From: Exiguobacterium sp. s48
GTDB taxonomy: Bacteria; Bacillota; Bacilli; Exiguobacteriales; Exiguobacteriaceae
DNA: 64,000 bases
Assembly (NCBI RefSeq): GCF_018617395.1
Contig: NZ_JACSKC010000001.1
Coordinates: 124,001-188,000, forward strand
Reading direction: 5' to 3'
The position numbers and the translations under genes are program-made. Numbering within the stretch: the stretch's first letter is position 1; each line of letters starts with the position of its first letter. The notes below the pieces were generated by a model, which was not told the origin of the DNA, did no database searches, and worked only from the letters and a program-made list of their open reading frames with translations. Positions 24,652 through 33,943 of the stretch are shown here, in pieces.

Positions 24652-25104
24652 ATGGACCAATCGTTAAAGTTAGAACATCAAATTTGTTTTCAGTTGTATA
24701 CCGCTTCAAAAGAGCTTACCCGGTTATATCGCCCAATTTTAGCACCGCTAAACCTGACGTACAGTCAATACCTTGTGATGCTCGTCTTATGGGAAGAGGA
24801 CGGAATGGATTTGCGGCAACTCGGATCACGGTTGACGCTCGACTCCGGGACGTTGTCACCGCTCGTCAAACGGCTCATTCAAATCGGCTATGTAGAAAAA
24901 AGTCGCGCGACCGATGATGAACGAAAAATCGTCGTCCGATTGACAGAAAGCGGTAGCGCGTTGCGTGAGCAGGCGTTGGATGTGCCACGACAAGTAAGTG
25001 GTATGCTAAATATAGATGAAGCGACGTATATCGCATATATGGAGATGCTCACCGATATTAAGACGAGATTACACGATTTCGGGGAGCGTCAGCGCGAGCA
25101 GTAA
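24652..25104 (+). CDS. ohrR: MarR-family peroxide-sensing repressor OhrR
   Basis: A 150-residue winged-helix dimer. The single reactive cysteine is in LEHQICFQLYTASKEL, at the position of Bacillus OhrR Cys15, followed by the conserved LNLTYSQYLVMLVLWEEDG. The recognition helix region is TLDSGTLSPLVKRLIQIGYVEKSR with the wing DERKIVVRLT. It has a lone sensing cysteine (one-Cys type). It represses the divergent ohr and probably itself. GGAGG precedes the start. Confidence 0.96.
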   Translation: MDQSLKLEHQICFQLYTASKELTRLYRPILAPLNLTYSQYLVMLVLWEEDGMDLRQLGSRLTLDSGTLSPLVKRLIQIGYVEKSRATDDERKIVVRLTESGSALREQALDVPRQVSGMLNIDEATYIAYMEMLTDIKTRLHDFGERQREQ

Positions 25105-25117
25105 GGAAGGAGGAGCC

Positions 25118-26032
25118 ATGTTTCGAAAATTGATCATCCTCTTGATAGGGATTGGACTTTATATGGCTTGGCAATATGAGATGCCGAACGTGTCTGCCCC
25201 GACGAGCATTCAGGTTGAGTCTGAGGTGGCAACCGAACGGGCGACGGACGCACCGAAGTTTGCGAGTCAGTACGCCGGTCACGACTGGTATTTAGTCGAA
25301 CGTGGCGGTGATCGCGGACTTGAACTGATTGACGAAGACGGCGCGAAAAAAGGATTTTATCAGTTCGAGACGGGAAGCACATATCGTGGTCTCGTACTGA
25401 ATGAAACGACACGTGGTCAAGTCGAAGATATCGGCTTTGAGGCGGTGACTTCGTATAATAAAGGGCTGAATCGATATTTGATTCCAGACGACCCATCGTT
25501 TTCCGTTTTCGCGATTGATGGCCAGTACGTCACCTTCTTTTTTGATCAACATGATGATGATCTCTTGAAAGGGATTTTGTCGGTCGGTCGTCGCGTTGAA
25601 GAAGCGAGTGACGGCTATTATGGTGACCTCTCTAAGGAAGGGACGGTCGCCAATGAACAGTTGATGCGCATCCTCATGAACTGGGACCGCGAAAAGTTTG
25701 AATTGAATGCGTTAGCCGATTACGAACCACTCTACCCGGTCGTTCGGGCACATAGTCAGAACATGGCGGAGAACGACTTCTTCAGTCACACGAATCCTGA
25801 AGGACAAGACCCATTCGATCGAATGGATGAGGCGGGACTTTCGTACTCGATGGCCGGGGAGAACTTGGCGATGGGACAGATGAGTGTGTTCCATGCGCAT
25901 TGGGGACTCATGAACTCGAAAGGGCACCGGGAGAATATTTTGCAACCTCGATTCACTCACGCGGCGGTCGGACTTGCCTACAATGATGAGAACAGTCCGT
26001 TTTACACGATTAATTTCATCACACCACAATAA
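25118..26032 (+). CDS. CAP-domain extracellular protein with CAP-associated N-domain
   Basis: A 304-residue secreted or anchored protein. It has an N-terminal hydrophobic segment (FRKLIILLIGIGLYMAWQY), a CAP-associated N-terminal domain (about 55-185) and a C-terminal CAP/SCP domain (about 195-304). The CAP signature residues are in RAHSQNMAENDFFSHTNPEGQDPFDRM, GENLAMG and HRENILQPRFTHAAVGLAY. Bacterial CAP proteins of the YkwD/YlbC type sit at the envelope, with unknown activity. It starts 13 bases after ohrR with AGGAGG, so it may share that transcript. Confidence 0.88.
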   Translation: MFRKLIILLIGIGLYMAWQYEMPNVSAPTSIQVESEVATERATDAPKFASQYAGHDWYLVERGGDRGLELIDEDGAKKGFYQFETGSTYRGLVLNETTRGQVEDIGFEAVTSYNKGLNRYLIPDDPSFSVFAIDGQYVTFFFDQHDDDLLKGILSVGRRVEEASDGYYGDLSKEGTVANEQLMRILMNWDREKFELNALADYEPLYPVVRAHSQNMAENDFFSHTNPEGQDPFDRMDEAGLSYSMAGENLAMGQMSVFHAHWGLMNSKGHRENILQPRFTHAAVGLAYNDENSPFYTINFITPQ

Positions 26033-26063
26033 AAGGATGACTCTCCGGAGCCATCCTTTTTTG
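26033..26063. terminator. Bidirectional intrinsic terminator
   Basis: GGATG...CATCC outer and CTC/GAG inner stem, with A-tract on the left and T-tract on the right. It lies between the convergent CAP gene and the glutathione peroxidase gene. Confidence 0.82.
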
Positions 26064-26066
26064 ATA

Positions 26067-26540
26067 TTAGATGAGTTTTTTCACCGCATCTTCAATCTCA
26101 GCCGGTGTCGTCTGAGGTGAGAAACGTTCGATGACGTTCCCGTCGCGGTCGACCAAAAACTTTGTGAAGTTCCATTTGATCGCTTTCGACCCGAGAAGCC
26201 CAGGTGCTTCTTTTGAGAGATAGGTGAAGAGCGGATGCGCGTCCTTGCCGTTTACGTCGACTTTCGCGAACATCGGGAACGAGACCCCGTAATTCAGTTG
26301 ACAGAACTCTTGAATTTCTTCATTGGAGCCCGGGTCCTGATGACCGAACTGGTTGCACGGGAAGCCTAGGATTTGTAGGCCTTGTCCCTTATAGGTGTTG
26401 TAAAGTGACTCAAGACCTTCAAGCTGTGGCGTGAACCCACATTTGCTCGCCGTGTTGACGATGAGTAAGACGTCGCCTTGATATGTAGCTAACGGTTGTA
26501 ATTGTCCTTTCATGTCTAACGCTTCAAAATCATAAATCAT
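26067..26540 (-). CDS. Glutathione peroxidase family thiol peroxidase
   Basis: A 157-residue cytoplasmic thiol peroxidase. The peroxidatic residue in [11 protein letters not shown] is cysteine encoded normally, not selenocysteine. The conserved [22 protein letters not shown] and [14 protein letters not shown] (catalytic Trp/Asn) are present. It probably uses thioredoxin rather than glutathione. The start at 26540 follows AAAGGGGG; the 25-residue upstream extension is rejected. Monocistronic. Confidence 0.95.
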   Translation of the reverse strand: MIYDFEALDMKGQLQPLATYQGDVLLIVNTASKCGFTPQLEGLESLYNTYKGQGLQILGFPCNQFGHQDPGSNEEIQEFCQLNYGVSFPMFAKVDVNGKDAHPLFTYLSKEAPGLLGSKAIKWNFTKFLVDRDGNVIERFSPQTTPAEIEDAVKKLI

Positions 26541-26701
26541 GGTGATTCCCCCTTTTTCTGTAGTATACCAAGAGAAAGAGAGAGTCTCGACTTTGAACGC
26601 GTTGCGTGCAATCAAATTGTTATGAAATCATGATGTCGCTGTTACATCTTTCCGAAGAAAGAATCCGTATAATGAAAATCGTTGTAGAAAGGAACGGTGT
26701 T

Positions 26702-27220
26702 ATGCGACTTTTAAAAAATGAATTTATATGGATCGGGCTTATTTTAATCGGACTCTTCTTATCGAGTGCGACGCCTTACTCGGACCAGTCCATCGTTTCG
26801 CCACTCGAGCGATTCAATTGGACCTGGATCGAACCGACCCTCGCAAACGTACAGTTCGACTACGCCGGAAAGGAAATCTCGCTCGATACGTTGGGGACGG
26901 CAGGGTTGATTGAGTTCTTCATGCGGAAGACAGCTCATGTCGTCACATTCCTCGTCCTCGGTGCATTATTCGTGAGAGCCATCTCGAGAACGAATCTTCA
27001 TGCCGGGTTAAACCTGCTCTTCGCCTGGGCACTCGTGAACACGGTGGCAATCTTTGATGAGTATCATCAGAGTTTGACCCCTGAACGGACTGCTCTGTTA
27101 GAAGATGTCCTTTTGGATAGTACGGGTGCTGCGGCCGGTGTCGTTTTGATTGGTGGGTTCCTATTGCTTCGTTCGAAACGGAAAAATGGAAAACGGGCCG
27201 GTTATGTGGCACTAAGGTAG
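26702..27220 (+). CDS. VanZ-like membrane protein
   Basis: A 172-residue protein with four hydrophobic segments. VanZ-family residues are visible in FFMRKTAHVVTFLVLGALFVRA and AIFDEYHQSLTPERTALLEDVLLDSTGAAAG, the E-x-x-Q and H pattern of the family. Members affect glycopeptide susceptibility in some species; most are uncharacterised. The ATG at 26702 is preceded by AAAGGA. An in-frame extension upstream overlaps the divergent promoter region and is not credible. Confidence 0.88.
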   Translation: MRLLKNEFIWIGLILIGLFLSSATPYSDQSIVSPLERFNWTWIEPTLANVQFDYAGKEISLDTLGTAGLIEFFMRKTAHVVTFLVLGALFVRAISRTNLHAGLNLLFAWALVNTVAIFDEYHQSLTPERTALLEDVLLDSTGAAAGVVLIGGFLLLRSKRKNGKRAGYVALR

Positions 27221-27248
27221 TCAAAAAAATGAATAGGTTACTATGTGA

Positions 27249-27276
27249 AAAGCGCTTTCTTCGAGTGCTTTTTTTC
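27249..27276 (+). terminator. Intrinsic terminator
   Basis: Stem AAGCGCT / AGTGCTT with loop TTCTTCG and a seven-T run. It ends the VanZ-like gene. Confidence 0.85.
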
Positions 27277-27515
27277 TTTTAAAAATTATTTTGTGACAAT
27301 AAACCAAATAAAATATTATTTATACCCACGTTTTTTAAAGAATAAAACCTAAATTTGGTCAATGTCATACGAATGAAATATAAGTGTAAAATAACTTTTG
27401 GTTTAGATTGCTATAATGAGTCACAGAGCGAACGAAATGTCGCGACTTATCTTATTAAAAAACACATGAACGATTATAGATAAAAAATACACGGGAATCA
27501 GCGGAGGGAAGCACA
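27277..27515 (+). promoter_or_regulatory. AT-rich leader with extended -10 promoter for the M23 hydrolase
   Basis: An extended -10 (TGCTATAAT, 27409-27417) lies about 100 bases before the start. The upstream 130 bases are very AT-rich and hold no gene. The leader between 27420 and 27500 is long enough for post-transcriptional control, but I recognise no riboswitch or WalR box in it. Confidence 0.55.
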
Positions 27516-28811
27516 TTGGGTAACTTGAAGAAATTTGCAGCAACAGTCACTCTAGGCGCACTCTTGATCGGCGGAACGTCACCGACTTATGCGGCCTCAC
27601 TTACAGAGAAGCAGAAGAAAGTACAAGAACAACGACAAAAGAATAGCAGCGAGCAGTCGAAAGCAAACTCTTCGATTCAATCACGTGAGCAAGCCATCAG
27701 CAAAGAGCAACAAGAGATCAACAAGTTAGATGCTGAACTCCAAGACGTCATCAACGATGTCGCTCAGAAGAAAGCTGAAATTCGTGCAACTGAAGAAAAA
27801 ATCAAAAAGCTTCAAGCACAAATCAAAAAGTACGAAGCAAAAATGAAGAAGCAAGAAGAACTCATGAAAGACCGTATGGCGACGATGCAAAAGAACGGTG
27901 GCTCGTCAGTCAACTGGGCTGAGTTCATCTTTGGTTCGAAAGACTTCGGTGATTTGATCACACGTATGATTACTGCTGGTACGATTCAAGAGAACGACCA
28001 ACAGATCTTTGAAGAATATGAAGCAACAAAAGATAAACTCGCGAAAGCGCAAGCTGAATTAAAAGCAGAACGCGATTCACTCGTGAAGCAAAAAGAAGAA
28101 CTTGAGAAGCGCCAAAAAGAACTCGATCAAAAAATGAAAGAGCGTGCGGCGAAAATCAAGAAACTTGAAGCTGAAAAAGTGAAGTTTGAATCGAAACTCA
28201 TGAGCTTGAAAGAGATGGAAGACACACTCAAAGCGCAAGAAAAAGCGATTCAATCTGAAATCGAAGCACAACGTCGTGCGGAAGAAGAAGCACGTCGTGC
28301 GGCTGCAGCAGCTGCGGCAGCGAAAAAACAACAAGGTTCAAGCTCGAACAGTGGTTCAGCTGCGACAGCGGCGCCTGTTTCATCTGCACCAGCAAGCGGT
28401 GGCATGTTCCAACGCCCTGCAAACGGACGTCTCTCACAAGGGTGGGGCCCAGCAAGCGGTGCGAACGGCTACTCGTTCCACAACGGTCTTGATATCGCAG
28501 GTCCAGTCGGTACACCGATCTATGCAGCACAAACAGGTACGGTCCTCCGTGCAGGTTGGGGTGGCGCTTACGGGAACCATGTCATGATTGCACACGTGAT
28601 CAACGGGCAAGTATGGACGACGGTATACGCTCACATGAGCTCGGTATCCGTTTCTGCAGGTCAACGCGTGTCACAAGGACAAAACCTTGGCGGCATGGGT
28701 AGCACAGGGAACTCGACAGGTTCACACCTTCACTTCGAGATTCACCGTGGCGGCTATTCGTACTCTTCATCGAGCGCGGGAAGCACAGTTAACCCAGCAT
28801 CATTCTTCTAA
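27516..28811 (+). CDS. Secreted coiled-coil/M23 peptidoglycan endopeptidase (CwlO/EnvC-like)
   Basis: A 431-residue protein starting with TTG after GGAGGG. Signal peptide with cleavage after TYAA (about residue 27), a long coiled coil (about 28-255, Lys/Glu/Gln-rich), an Ala/Ser linker and a C-terminal LytM/M23 domain. The zinc residues are in FHNGLDIAGPVG (HxxxD) and SHLHFEIHRGG (HxH), with HM in VYAHMSS. The coiled coil resembles CwlO and FtsX-regulated EnvC-type hydrolases, so an FtsEX link is plausible. Enzymes of this kind cut peptide crosslinks for wall elongation. Codon use suggests strong expression. Confidence 0.93.
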   Translation: MGNLKKFAATVTLGALLIGGTSPTYAASLTEKQKKVQEQRQKNSSEQSKANSSIQSREQAISKEQQEINKLDAELQDVINDVAQKKAEIRATEEKIKKLQAQIKKYEAKMKKQEELMKDRMATMQKNGGSSVNWAEFIFGSKDFGDLITRMITAGTIQENDQQIFEEYEATKDKLAKAQAELKAERDSLVKQKEELEKRQKELDQKMKERAAKIKKLEAEKVKFESKLMSLKEMEDTLKAQEKAIQSEIEAQRRAEEEARRAAAAAAAAKKQQGSSSNSGSAATAAPVSSAPASGGMFQRPANGRLSQGWGPASGANGYSFHNGLDIAGPVGTPIYAAQTGTVLRAGWGGAYGNHVMIAHVINGQVWTTVYAHMSSVSVSAGQRVSQGQNLGGMGSTGNSTGSHLHFEIHRGGYSYSSSSAGSTVNPASFF

Positions 28812-28814
28812 ACA

Positions 28815-28851
28815 CAAAAAAGTGATCGACGAACGCGTCGATCACTTTTTT
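28815..28851. terminator. Bidirectional intrinsic terminator
   Basis: Sixteen-base-pair stem AAAAAAGTGATCGACG / CGTCGATCACTTTTTT. The stop codon of the minus-strand small protein (28842-28844) lies inside the right arm. Confidence 0.92.
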
Positions 28852-29012
28852 GTTGCCCGATAGACGATGAACGTCAAAAGGGCGGCACCGATGACACTGA
28901 GCAAAAGCGTGTCGATATTCGGGTCATTCAGAATACTCTGTCCACCGACGATTAGCATATAAAGAAGGATTGCCACGCCGAGCGAAACCCAAATGAAACG
29001 GAATCTATTCAT
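28842..29012 (-). CDS. Small two-helix membrane protein
   Basis: A 56-residue protein with two hydrophobic segments (IWVSLGVAILLYMLIVGG and LLLSVIGAALLTFIVYRA) and a basic C-terminus. The start at 29012 has GGAGGCGA six bases upstream; a longer in-frame extension to 29105 overlaps the neighbouring gene and is rejected. Its last codons form part of a terminator stem. No family recognised. Confidence 0.65.
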   Translation of the reverse strand: MNRFRFIWVSLGVAILLYMLIVGGQSILNDPNIDTLLLSVIGAALLTFIVYRATKK

Positions 29013-29055
29013 GAAAAATCGCCTCCACCTAATAGTATAGGGGAGGCGATTCATT

Positions 29056-29901
29056 TCATCTAGCAAGTCGGACCCAAGCAGATTCCATGATTTGTTGATA
29101 ACCAACTTCTTGATAGATTTTATTCGATGTCGGATTCGTCAAGTCCGTATAGAGGACGCAGAACGCTTTCGTCTCGAGGATTTGACGACTAAGATCTGCG
29201 ACTAAACTTCGCGCGTAACCTCTTCCACGCGCGCCAGGTGACGTATAGACGAACGAGACGGTGATTCCATTCTCGGTCGGACGAGCACGTTTCGCACATG
29301 AGACGACCTGACCGTCGACTTCCCAAAAGACGGCCTCTTCCCTGTCGAGCATCGCCTGTACGGCCTTTGTTACTTTCTCGGGTGGTGAAGAACGAAGACC
29401 CGACTCGGCTTCGAAGGCGCTGTACCATGCCTCAAGTTGTGCCTGGTCGGCTGTCGTCGCTTCACGCATATGACCGTTCGCCAACTCGATGTCTTCCACA
29501 TGATCGAGTCGATAGAGCCCTTGTGACATGAACATCTCGCGCGACCCAGATGTGATCTCTTGCCACGCTTTCCCGAACCGTTCGGCTTGTGCACGTTCCG
29601 AGACGATTTCGGTGAAGGGAATCTCGTTTTCGAGAAGGTGTGGGATGATGAAAGATGGAAGCTCATCCTCCCGTTCTTGATTCACGACGATGTAGTGGAG
29701 CGGGTGTGGCGGTGTCACCTGCAGGATGGCGAGAAGTTCACCTTCTGCTTCGACGGTAAATTGCTGAAAGGTTTCATAGACGCCTTGTATCACGTTGTTC
29801 AACACGCCGATCATCAGACTGTTCTTCGCTTCTTCCTTCAACAATGCATCCATGACGCGATCTGAGAAGTGGTTCGGGTCTTTCCATTCAATCCATTCCA
29901 T
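29056..29901 (-). CDS. GNAT-family N-acetyltransferase
   Basis: A 281-residue protein. The C-terminal GNAT fold (about 145-280) has the acetyl-CoA-binding VSFVYTSPGARGRGYARSLVADLSRQIL (RGxGYA) followed by LYTDLTNPTSNKIYQEVGYQ. The N-terminal half (about 1-140) is a divergent domain, as in FR47-like two-domain members. Substrate unknown. AAAGGAGAG precedes the ATG. Confidence 0.9.
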   Translation of the reverse strand: MEWIEWKDPNHFSDRVMDALLKEEAKNSLMIGVLNNVIQGVYETFQQFTVEAEGELLAILQVTPPHPLHYIVVNQEREDELPSFIIPHLLENEIPFTEIVSERAQAERFGKAWQEITSGSREMFMSQGLYRLDHVEDIELANGHMREATTADQAQLEAWYSAFEAESGLRSSPPEKVTKAVQAMLDREEAVFWEVDGQVVSCAKRARPTENGITVSFVYTSPGARGRGYARSLVADLSRQILETKAFCVLYTDLTNPTSNKIYQEVGYQQIMESAWVRLAR

Positions 29902-29927
29902 ATGGTTCTCTCCTTTATAGTATGTAG

Positions 29928-29962
29928 ATAAAAACGGACAAACCTGATGGCTTGCCCGTTTA
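29928..29962 (-). terminator. Intrinsic terminator of the symporter gene
   Basis: Minus-strand stem AAACGGGCAAG / TTTGTCCGTTT with one mismatch, followed by T-rich sequence. Confidence 0.75.
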
Positions 29963-29973
29963 TGAGTCGTTCA

Positions 29974-31182
29974 TTATGCGATCTCTTCTTGTTTCGACGC
30001 TGTGTTGTCGAGAAGTTTTGTGTTGTGTTTGAAGTAATGAATGATTTTCGCGATGGCGCCGTCACCTGTGACGTTTGTTGCTGTCCCGAAACTATCTTGC
30101 GCCAAGTAAAGGGCGATGACCAAACTTTGCATCGTCGCATCGAACCCGAGGATCGATCCGAACAACCCGAGTGATGCCATGACGGCCCCACCTGGTACAC
30201 CTGGTGCTGCAATCATCGTCACCCCGAGTGCGAGGATGAATGGGAGCACGATGGCGTAAGACATCGGCATGCCGTTCAAGTACATGAGCGCGACACCGAC
30301 CGACGTGAGTGTGATCGTCGACCCTGACAAGTGAATCGTTGCTGAGAGCGGGATGACGAAGTTCGCGACCCCCTCATCCGTGTTGTTCAACTTCGCTTGA
30401 CGAAGTGTGACTGGAATTGTAGCAGCCGATGATTGCGTCCCGATGGCTGTGAAGTAAGCCGGCATCATCGTCTTGAGCAACTTGAACGGATTCTCTTTGT
30501 TGAGTCCACCTGCGATCGAATATTGAATCATGAGCATCGTCAAGTGAAGGACGATGATGGTAACAAAGACAAGCGAGAACACTGAAAGGATCTCAGCGAC
30601 TTGTCCGGCGTACGTCATGTTCATGAAAATTCCGGCGATGTGGAATGGTAAGAGTGGAATGATAACTTTGCTGATCAATAGTTCAATGATATCGCGGAAA
30701 TCCATGGCAAGGTCAAGTGACCGTTTGCTTTCGATTGCGGCAATCCCGATTCCGATAACGAAAGCCAAGATGAGTGCGGTCATGACACCGAATACCGGCG
30801 GAATATCAAATTCCATGAACCCTTTGAGGAGAGCTTCCTCAGGATTCTCGGCTTCTGTTGTCGACCGAGTCAAAATTTGTGGGAATAAGTTGCTCGTCGC
30901 AAAATATGCGAGCGTCCCTGCGACAATTGTCGAAATATAAGCGATAAGAGCGGTGAGTCCGACTAATTTTCCTGCTCCTTTTCCAAGTTCCCCGATTCCC
31001 GGGATGATAAAGGCAAGAATAATCAGTGGAATGGCGAAGCCTAAGAACTGCCCGAAGACCGTGTTGAACGTGACAAACGTCCGAACGATCCAGTTCTGGC
31101 TTTCTGGTACGATGCTCCCGAGTAATATCCCGAAAGCGATCGCGATGATGATGCGACCTAAGAGGCCAATGCGTAATTTCAA
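29974..31182 (-). CDS. Dicarboxylate/amino acid:cation symporter (DAACS)
   Basis: A membrane protein of about 402 residues with eight helices and two re-entrant hairpins. Family marks: serine-rich GTQSSAATIPVTLRQAKLN (first hairpin), the FVIPLSATIHLSGST stretch in segment 7, and GVPGGAVMASLGLFGSILG followed by QDSFGTATNVTGDG (substrate/cation site). It imports glutamate, aspartate, serine/threonine or dicarboxylates with Na+ or H+. Several starts are possible; AAAGGATGATTGAT favours TTG at 31182, with ATG at 31191 as an alternative. Monocistronic. Confidence 0.92.
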   Translation of the reverse strand: MKLRIGLLGRIIIAIAFGILLGSIVPESQNWIVRTFVTFNTVFGQFLGFAIPLIILAFIIPGIGELGKGAGKLVGLTALIAYISTIVAGTLAYFATSNLFPQILTRSTTEAENPEEALLKGFMEFDIPPVFGVMTALILAFVIGIGIAAIESKRSLDLAMDFRDIIELLISKVIIPLLPFHIAGIFMNMTYAGQVAEILSVFSLVFVTIIVLHLTMLMIQYSIAGGLNKENPFKLLKTMMPAYFTAIGTQSSAATIPVTLRQAKLNNTDEGVANFVIPLSATIHLSGSTITLTSVGVALMYLNGMPMSYAIVLPFILALGVTMIAAPGVPGGAVMASLGLFGSILGFDATMQSLVIALYLAQDSFGTATNVTGDGAIAKIIHYFKHNTKLLDNTASKQEEIA

Positions 31183-31399
31183 ATCAATCATCCTTTCTGT
31201 TTGTTTGAATAGTTGATATTTTCGCACATTTCACAATATGATGCCACCATCTCTTTCAAATTTGTTGAAGAAAGACGTTTGACGACTTCATAGAAGGGTA
31301 ATAGAAAATGTTGTACATATCAAGGGAAGGGGCTTCTCCTTTTCCTAATATAAAAACGATGTTATGATTAATGCTGACAGACGTAAAGGAGGGGTGCGC

Positions 31400-31621
31400 G
31401 TGCAGTTACAACGAACAACGATTCACATTGCGGGTCAAGACTATACGATCGTGAGCGAAGAACCCGCCGATCATGTGAGGGAAGTAGGCTTTTTGGTCGA
31501 CAGTAAGATCCGCGAGATTCGTGAACAATCCCCTCATCTAGATGCTCGTCAGGCAGCGGTCTTGGCTGCGATTCAAATCGCGAGCGACCACGTCAAAACT
31601 AAACGAAATATGGGAGAATAA
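31400..31621 (+). CDS. zapA: Cell division protein ZapA
   Basis: A 73-residue FtsZ-ring stabiliser. The N-terminal TTIHIAGQDYTIVSEEPADHVREVGFLVDSKIREI matches Bacillus ZapA, followed by the coiled-coil dimer helix. The best start is GTG at 31400, seven bases after AAAGGAGG; GTG 31394 and an ATG at 31364 are in frame but placed worse. It opens the conserved block zapA-cvpA-polX-mutS2. Confidence 0.93.
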   Translation: MQLQRTTIHIAGQDYTIVSEEPADHVREVGFLVDSKIREIREQSPHLDARQAAVLAAIQIASDHVKTKRNMGE

Positions 31622-31629
31622 ATCAATCC

Positions 31630-32166
31630 ATGGTTACGCTACTTATACTGTTTTTCTTATTTATTGGAATCGTCAACGGTTTTCGTCGTGGCGCGATTCT
31701 ACAGCTCGGCCATTGGGTCGCGCTTATCATCAGTTTTCTTGTCGCCAATACGTACTATAAAGAGTTAGCGGAAGCGTTTAAGCTGTGGATCCCGTATCCG
31801 TCTCAGCTAGACGGGACGCTGCCGGGTGGCGTGTTGGATCTCAACTCCCTGTCGGGGATTGAGATGACATTCTATAACGTCTTTTGGTTCGTCGTCTTGT
31901 TCCTCATCACGAAGCTCGTCTTGCATCTCATTTTGGCGATGCTCGACTTCTTGACGGACTTGCCAATTTTACGCCAATTAAAAGGTGTGATCGGTGCCGT
32001 TCTCGGGTTCCTTGAGGCGTACGTCATCACATTCTTCATCCTTTGGGTGATTGCGTTCGTGCCGATGGCGAGCGTACAAAACGCCGTCGACAACTCGTCG
32101 CTAGCGACATACATCATTCAAGACACGCCATATCTATCCGATTGGTTTTCAAATAAGATGTTGTGA
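31630..32166 (+). CDS. CvpA-family membrane protein
   Basis: A 178-residue protein with four hydrophobic segments, including the family pattern FRRGAILQLGHWVALIISFLVA near the N-terminus and LKGVIGAVLGFLEAYVITFFILWVIAF. It corresponds to Bacillus YshB by position between zapA and polX. CvpA homologues are tied to colicin V production in E. coli; the role in Bacillales is unclear. It starts 8 bases after zapA. Confidence 0.9.
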   Translation: MVTLLILFFLFIGIVNGFRRGAILQLGHWVALIISFLVANTYYKELAEAFKLWIPYPSQLDGTLPGGVLDLNSLSGIEMTFYNVFWFVVLFLITKLVLHLILAMLDFLTDLPILRQLKGVIGAVLGFLEAYVITFFILWVIAFVPMASVQNAVDNSSLATYIIQDTPYLSDWFSNKML

Positions 32167-32171
32167 CACGA

Positions 32172-32210
32172 CAGGCCGGAATGCAAGCTAGTGCTTGTGT
32201 CTCGGTCTTT
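32172..32210 (+). terminator. Weak hairpin between cvpA and polX
   Basis: Stems GGCCG/CGGTC and CAAGC/GCTTG with a loop TAGT, then TTTTCTG. It could be a partial terminator or processing site inside the operon. Confidence 0.4.
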
Positions 32211-32233
32211 TCTGTGTGAAGAGGGGGAAGCGA

Positions 32234-33928
32234 ATGAATAAAGTAGAAGCAATGATGTTGCTCGAAAAAATCGCGCAATACATGGAAATCAAAGGGGAGA
32301 ACCCGTTTAAAATCAATGCGTTTCGTAAGGCTGCGACAGCGCTCGAGAACACGGACCTTGAACTCGAGGACATCGATGACTTGACCTCGATTTCAGGAAT
32401 CGGAAAGGGGACGGCGGCCGTCCTTGAGGAGTATCGAGACACAGGACGCAGTGAAGTACTTGAAGCGCTCCAAGAAGAGATTCCGTTCGGTCTGATGAAA
32501 CTCTTGAAGATTCAAGGGCTCGGTGGGAAGAAGCTAGCTAAACTCCGTGAAGTCGGCGTCGTCGACTTGGAATCGCTCATCCGGGTGCTTGAAGACGGGA
32601 CAGCGGCATCGCTCCCAGGCTTCGGTGCGAAAAGTGTGGAGAAATTGCTTGCCGCTGCGAAGAACCTTGAGTCACGTCCAGAACGATTAGCGTACGCAGT
32701 CATGCGACCGATTGTTGAAGAGATCAATGAGGTGTTAGAGAAGGAGACGCTCGTCTTGCGTCATTCGGTCGGTGGCAGTTTCCGCCGTGCCGAAGAGACA
32801 TGTAAAGACCTCGATTTCATCATCGCGACCGAGGAGCCGATTGAACTGCGTGAGAAGCTACTCGCCTTGCCGTTCATCAACGAGGTGATTGCGGCAGGTG
32901 AGACGAAAGTCTCGCTCGTCCTCGAACGCGAGGAGATGGTGTCGGTCGACTTCCGTATGGTCGAGCCAGGCGCGTTCGCTGCGACGCTTCACCACTTCAC
33001 TGGTTCAAAAGACCACAACGTCCGTATGCGCCAACTCGCGAAGGCGAAAGGGGAATCCATCTCCGAATACGGAGTCGAGACGGCAGATGGGTTGTGGCAA
33101 CCAAAAACAGAAGAAGAATTGTTCGAACGGTACGGTCTCCCATTCATCCCGCCTGAACTTCGGGAGGGACATGCTGAGTTCGAGCACGACTTATCGAAAC
33201 TCGTCACGCTCGAGGACATCAAGGCTGACGCACACATGCACACGGTCTGGTCGGACGGGAAGTTGACCGTCGATGAGATCGTCGTGGCGATGAAAGGGCG
33301 CGGCTATGAATGGATGGCCATCACGGACCACGGGAAGTATTTGACGTTCGTGAATGGCTTGACGGAGGAACGACTTGTGGAACAAGGGAAAGAAATCCAA
33401 GAAGCCGCGAAGACACACGACATGAACGTGTTGCGTGGCGTCGAGATGGATATCCGTCCTGACGGGACACTCGACTATGAACCAGAATTTTTAGAGACGC
33501 TCGACTATGTCGTCGCTTCCATCCATTCGAAGATGGACCAATCGGTCGACGAGATCATGGCACGTCTCGAGAACGCCTGCCGTTCCCCGTACGTCAACGT
33601 GATTGCCCATCCGACGGGTCGACTCATTGGTCGTCGGGATGGCTATCCGATCGACGAGGACAAGTTGATCGCACTCGCGAAAGAGACGGGGACGGCGCTC
33701 GAGTTGAACGCCAACCCGAACCGCCTCGACTTGACAGCCTCTACACTCAAGAAGGCGAAGGCAGCGGGCGTCAAAGTGATGATCAACACGGATACGCACC
33801 ACCCAGATATGATGGAAGATATGGCACTCGGTGTGTTGCACGCCCGGAAAGCCTATCTCGAACCATCGGATATTATCAACTGCTTCACGTTTGAAGACGC
33901 CAAGGCGTTCTTTGCGGCGAAGCGATAG
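32234..33928 (+). CDS. polX: DNA polymerase/3'-5' exonuclease PolX
   Basis: A 564-residue repair polymerase. The N-terminal Pol X part has helix-hairpin-helix motifs (SISGIGKGTAAVLEEY and KIQGLGGKKLAKLREVGV) and the metal site VGGSFRRAEETCKDLDFIIA (D-x-D). The C-terminal PHP domain (about 330-560) has DAHMHTVWSDGKL, ITDHGKY, GVEMDI, SIHSKM and NTDTHH, which give the exonuclease activity used in base-excision repair. The ATG at 32234 follows GGGGGAAG; an upstream 13-residue extension is rejected. Confidence 0.97.
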   Translation: MNKVEAMMLLEKIAQYMEIKGENPFKINAFRKAATALENTDLELEDIDDLTSISGIGKGTAAVLEEYRDTGRSEVLEALQEEIPFGLMKLLKIQGLGGKKLAKLREVGVVDLESLIRVLEDGTAASLPGFGAKSVEKLLAAAKNLESRPERLAYAVMRPIVEEINEVLEKETLVLRHSVGGSFRRAEETCKDLDFIIATEEPIELREKLLALPFINEVIAAGETKVSLVLEREEMVSVDFRMVEPGAFAATLHHFTGSKDHNVRMRQLAKAKGESISEYGVETADGLWQPKTEEELFERYGLPFIPPELREGHAEFEHDLSKLVTLEDIKADAHMHTVWSDGKLTVDEIVVAMKGRGYEWMAITDHGKYLTFVNGLTEERLVEQGKEIQEAAKTHDMNVLRGVEMDIRPDGTLDYEPEFLETLDYVVASIHSKMDQSVDEIMARLENACRSPYVNVIAHPTGRLIGRRDGYPIDEDKLIALAKETGTALELNANPNRLDLTASTLKKAKAAGVKVMINTDTHHPDMMEDMALGVLHARKAYLEPSDIINCFTFEDAKAFFAAKR

Positions 33929-33943
33929 AAAGGAACATGCTAG

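Noticed and set aside
26067-26540. Possible selenocysteine in the glutathione peroxidase
   Set aside because: The active-site codon is a normal cysteine codon, and no in-frame TGA or SECIS-like hairpin is present.
27277-27515. Riboswitch (c-di-AMP type) or WalR box before the M23 hydrolase
   Set aside because: Such elements often precede cell-wall hydrolase genes, but I find neither the conserved riboswitch core nor a TGTWAH-N5-TGTWAH repeat.
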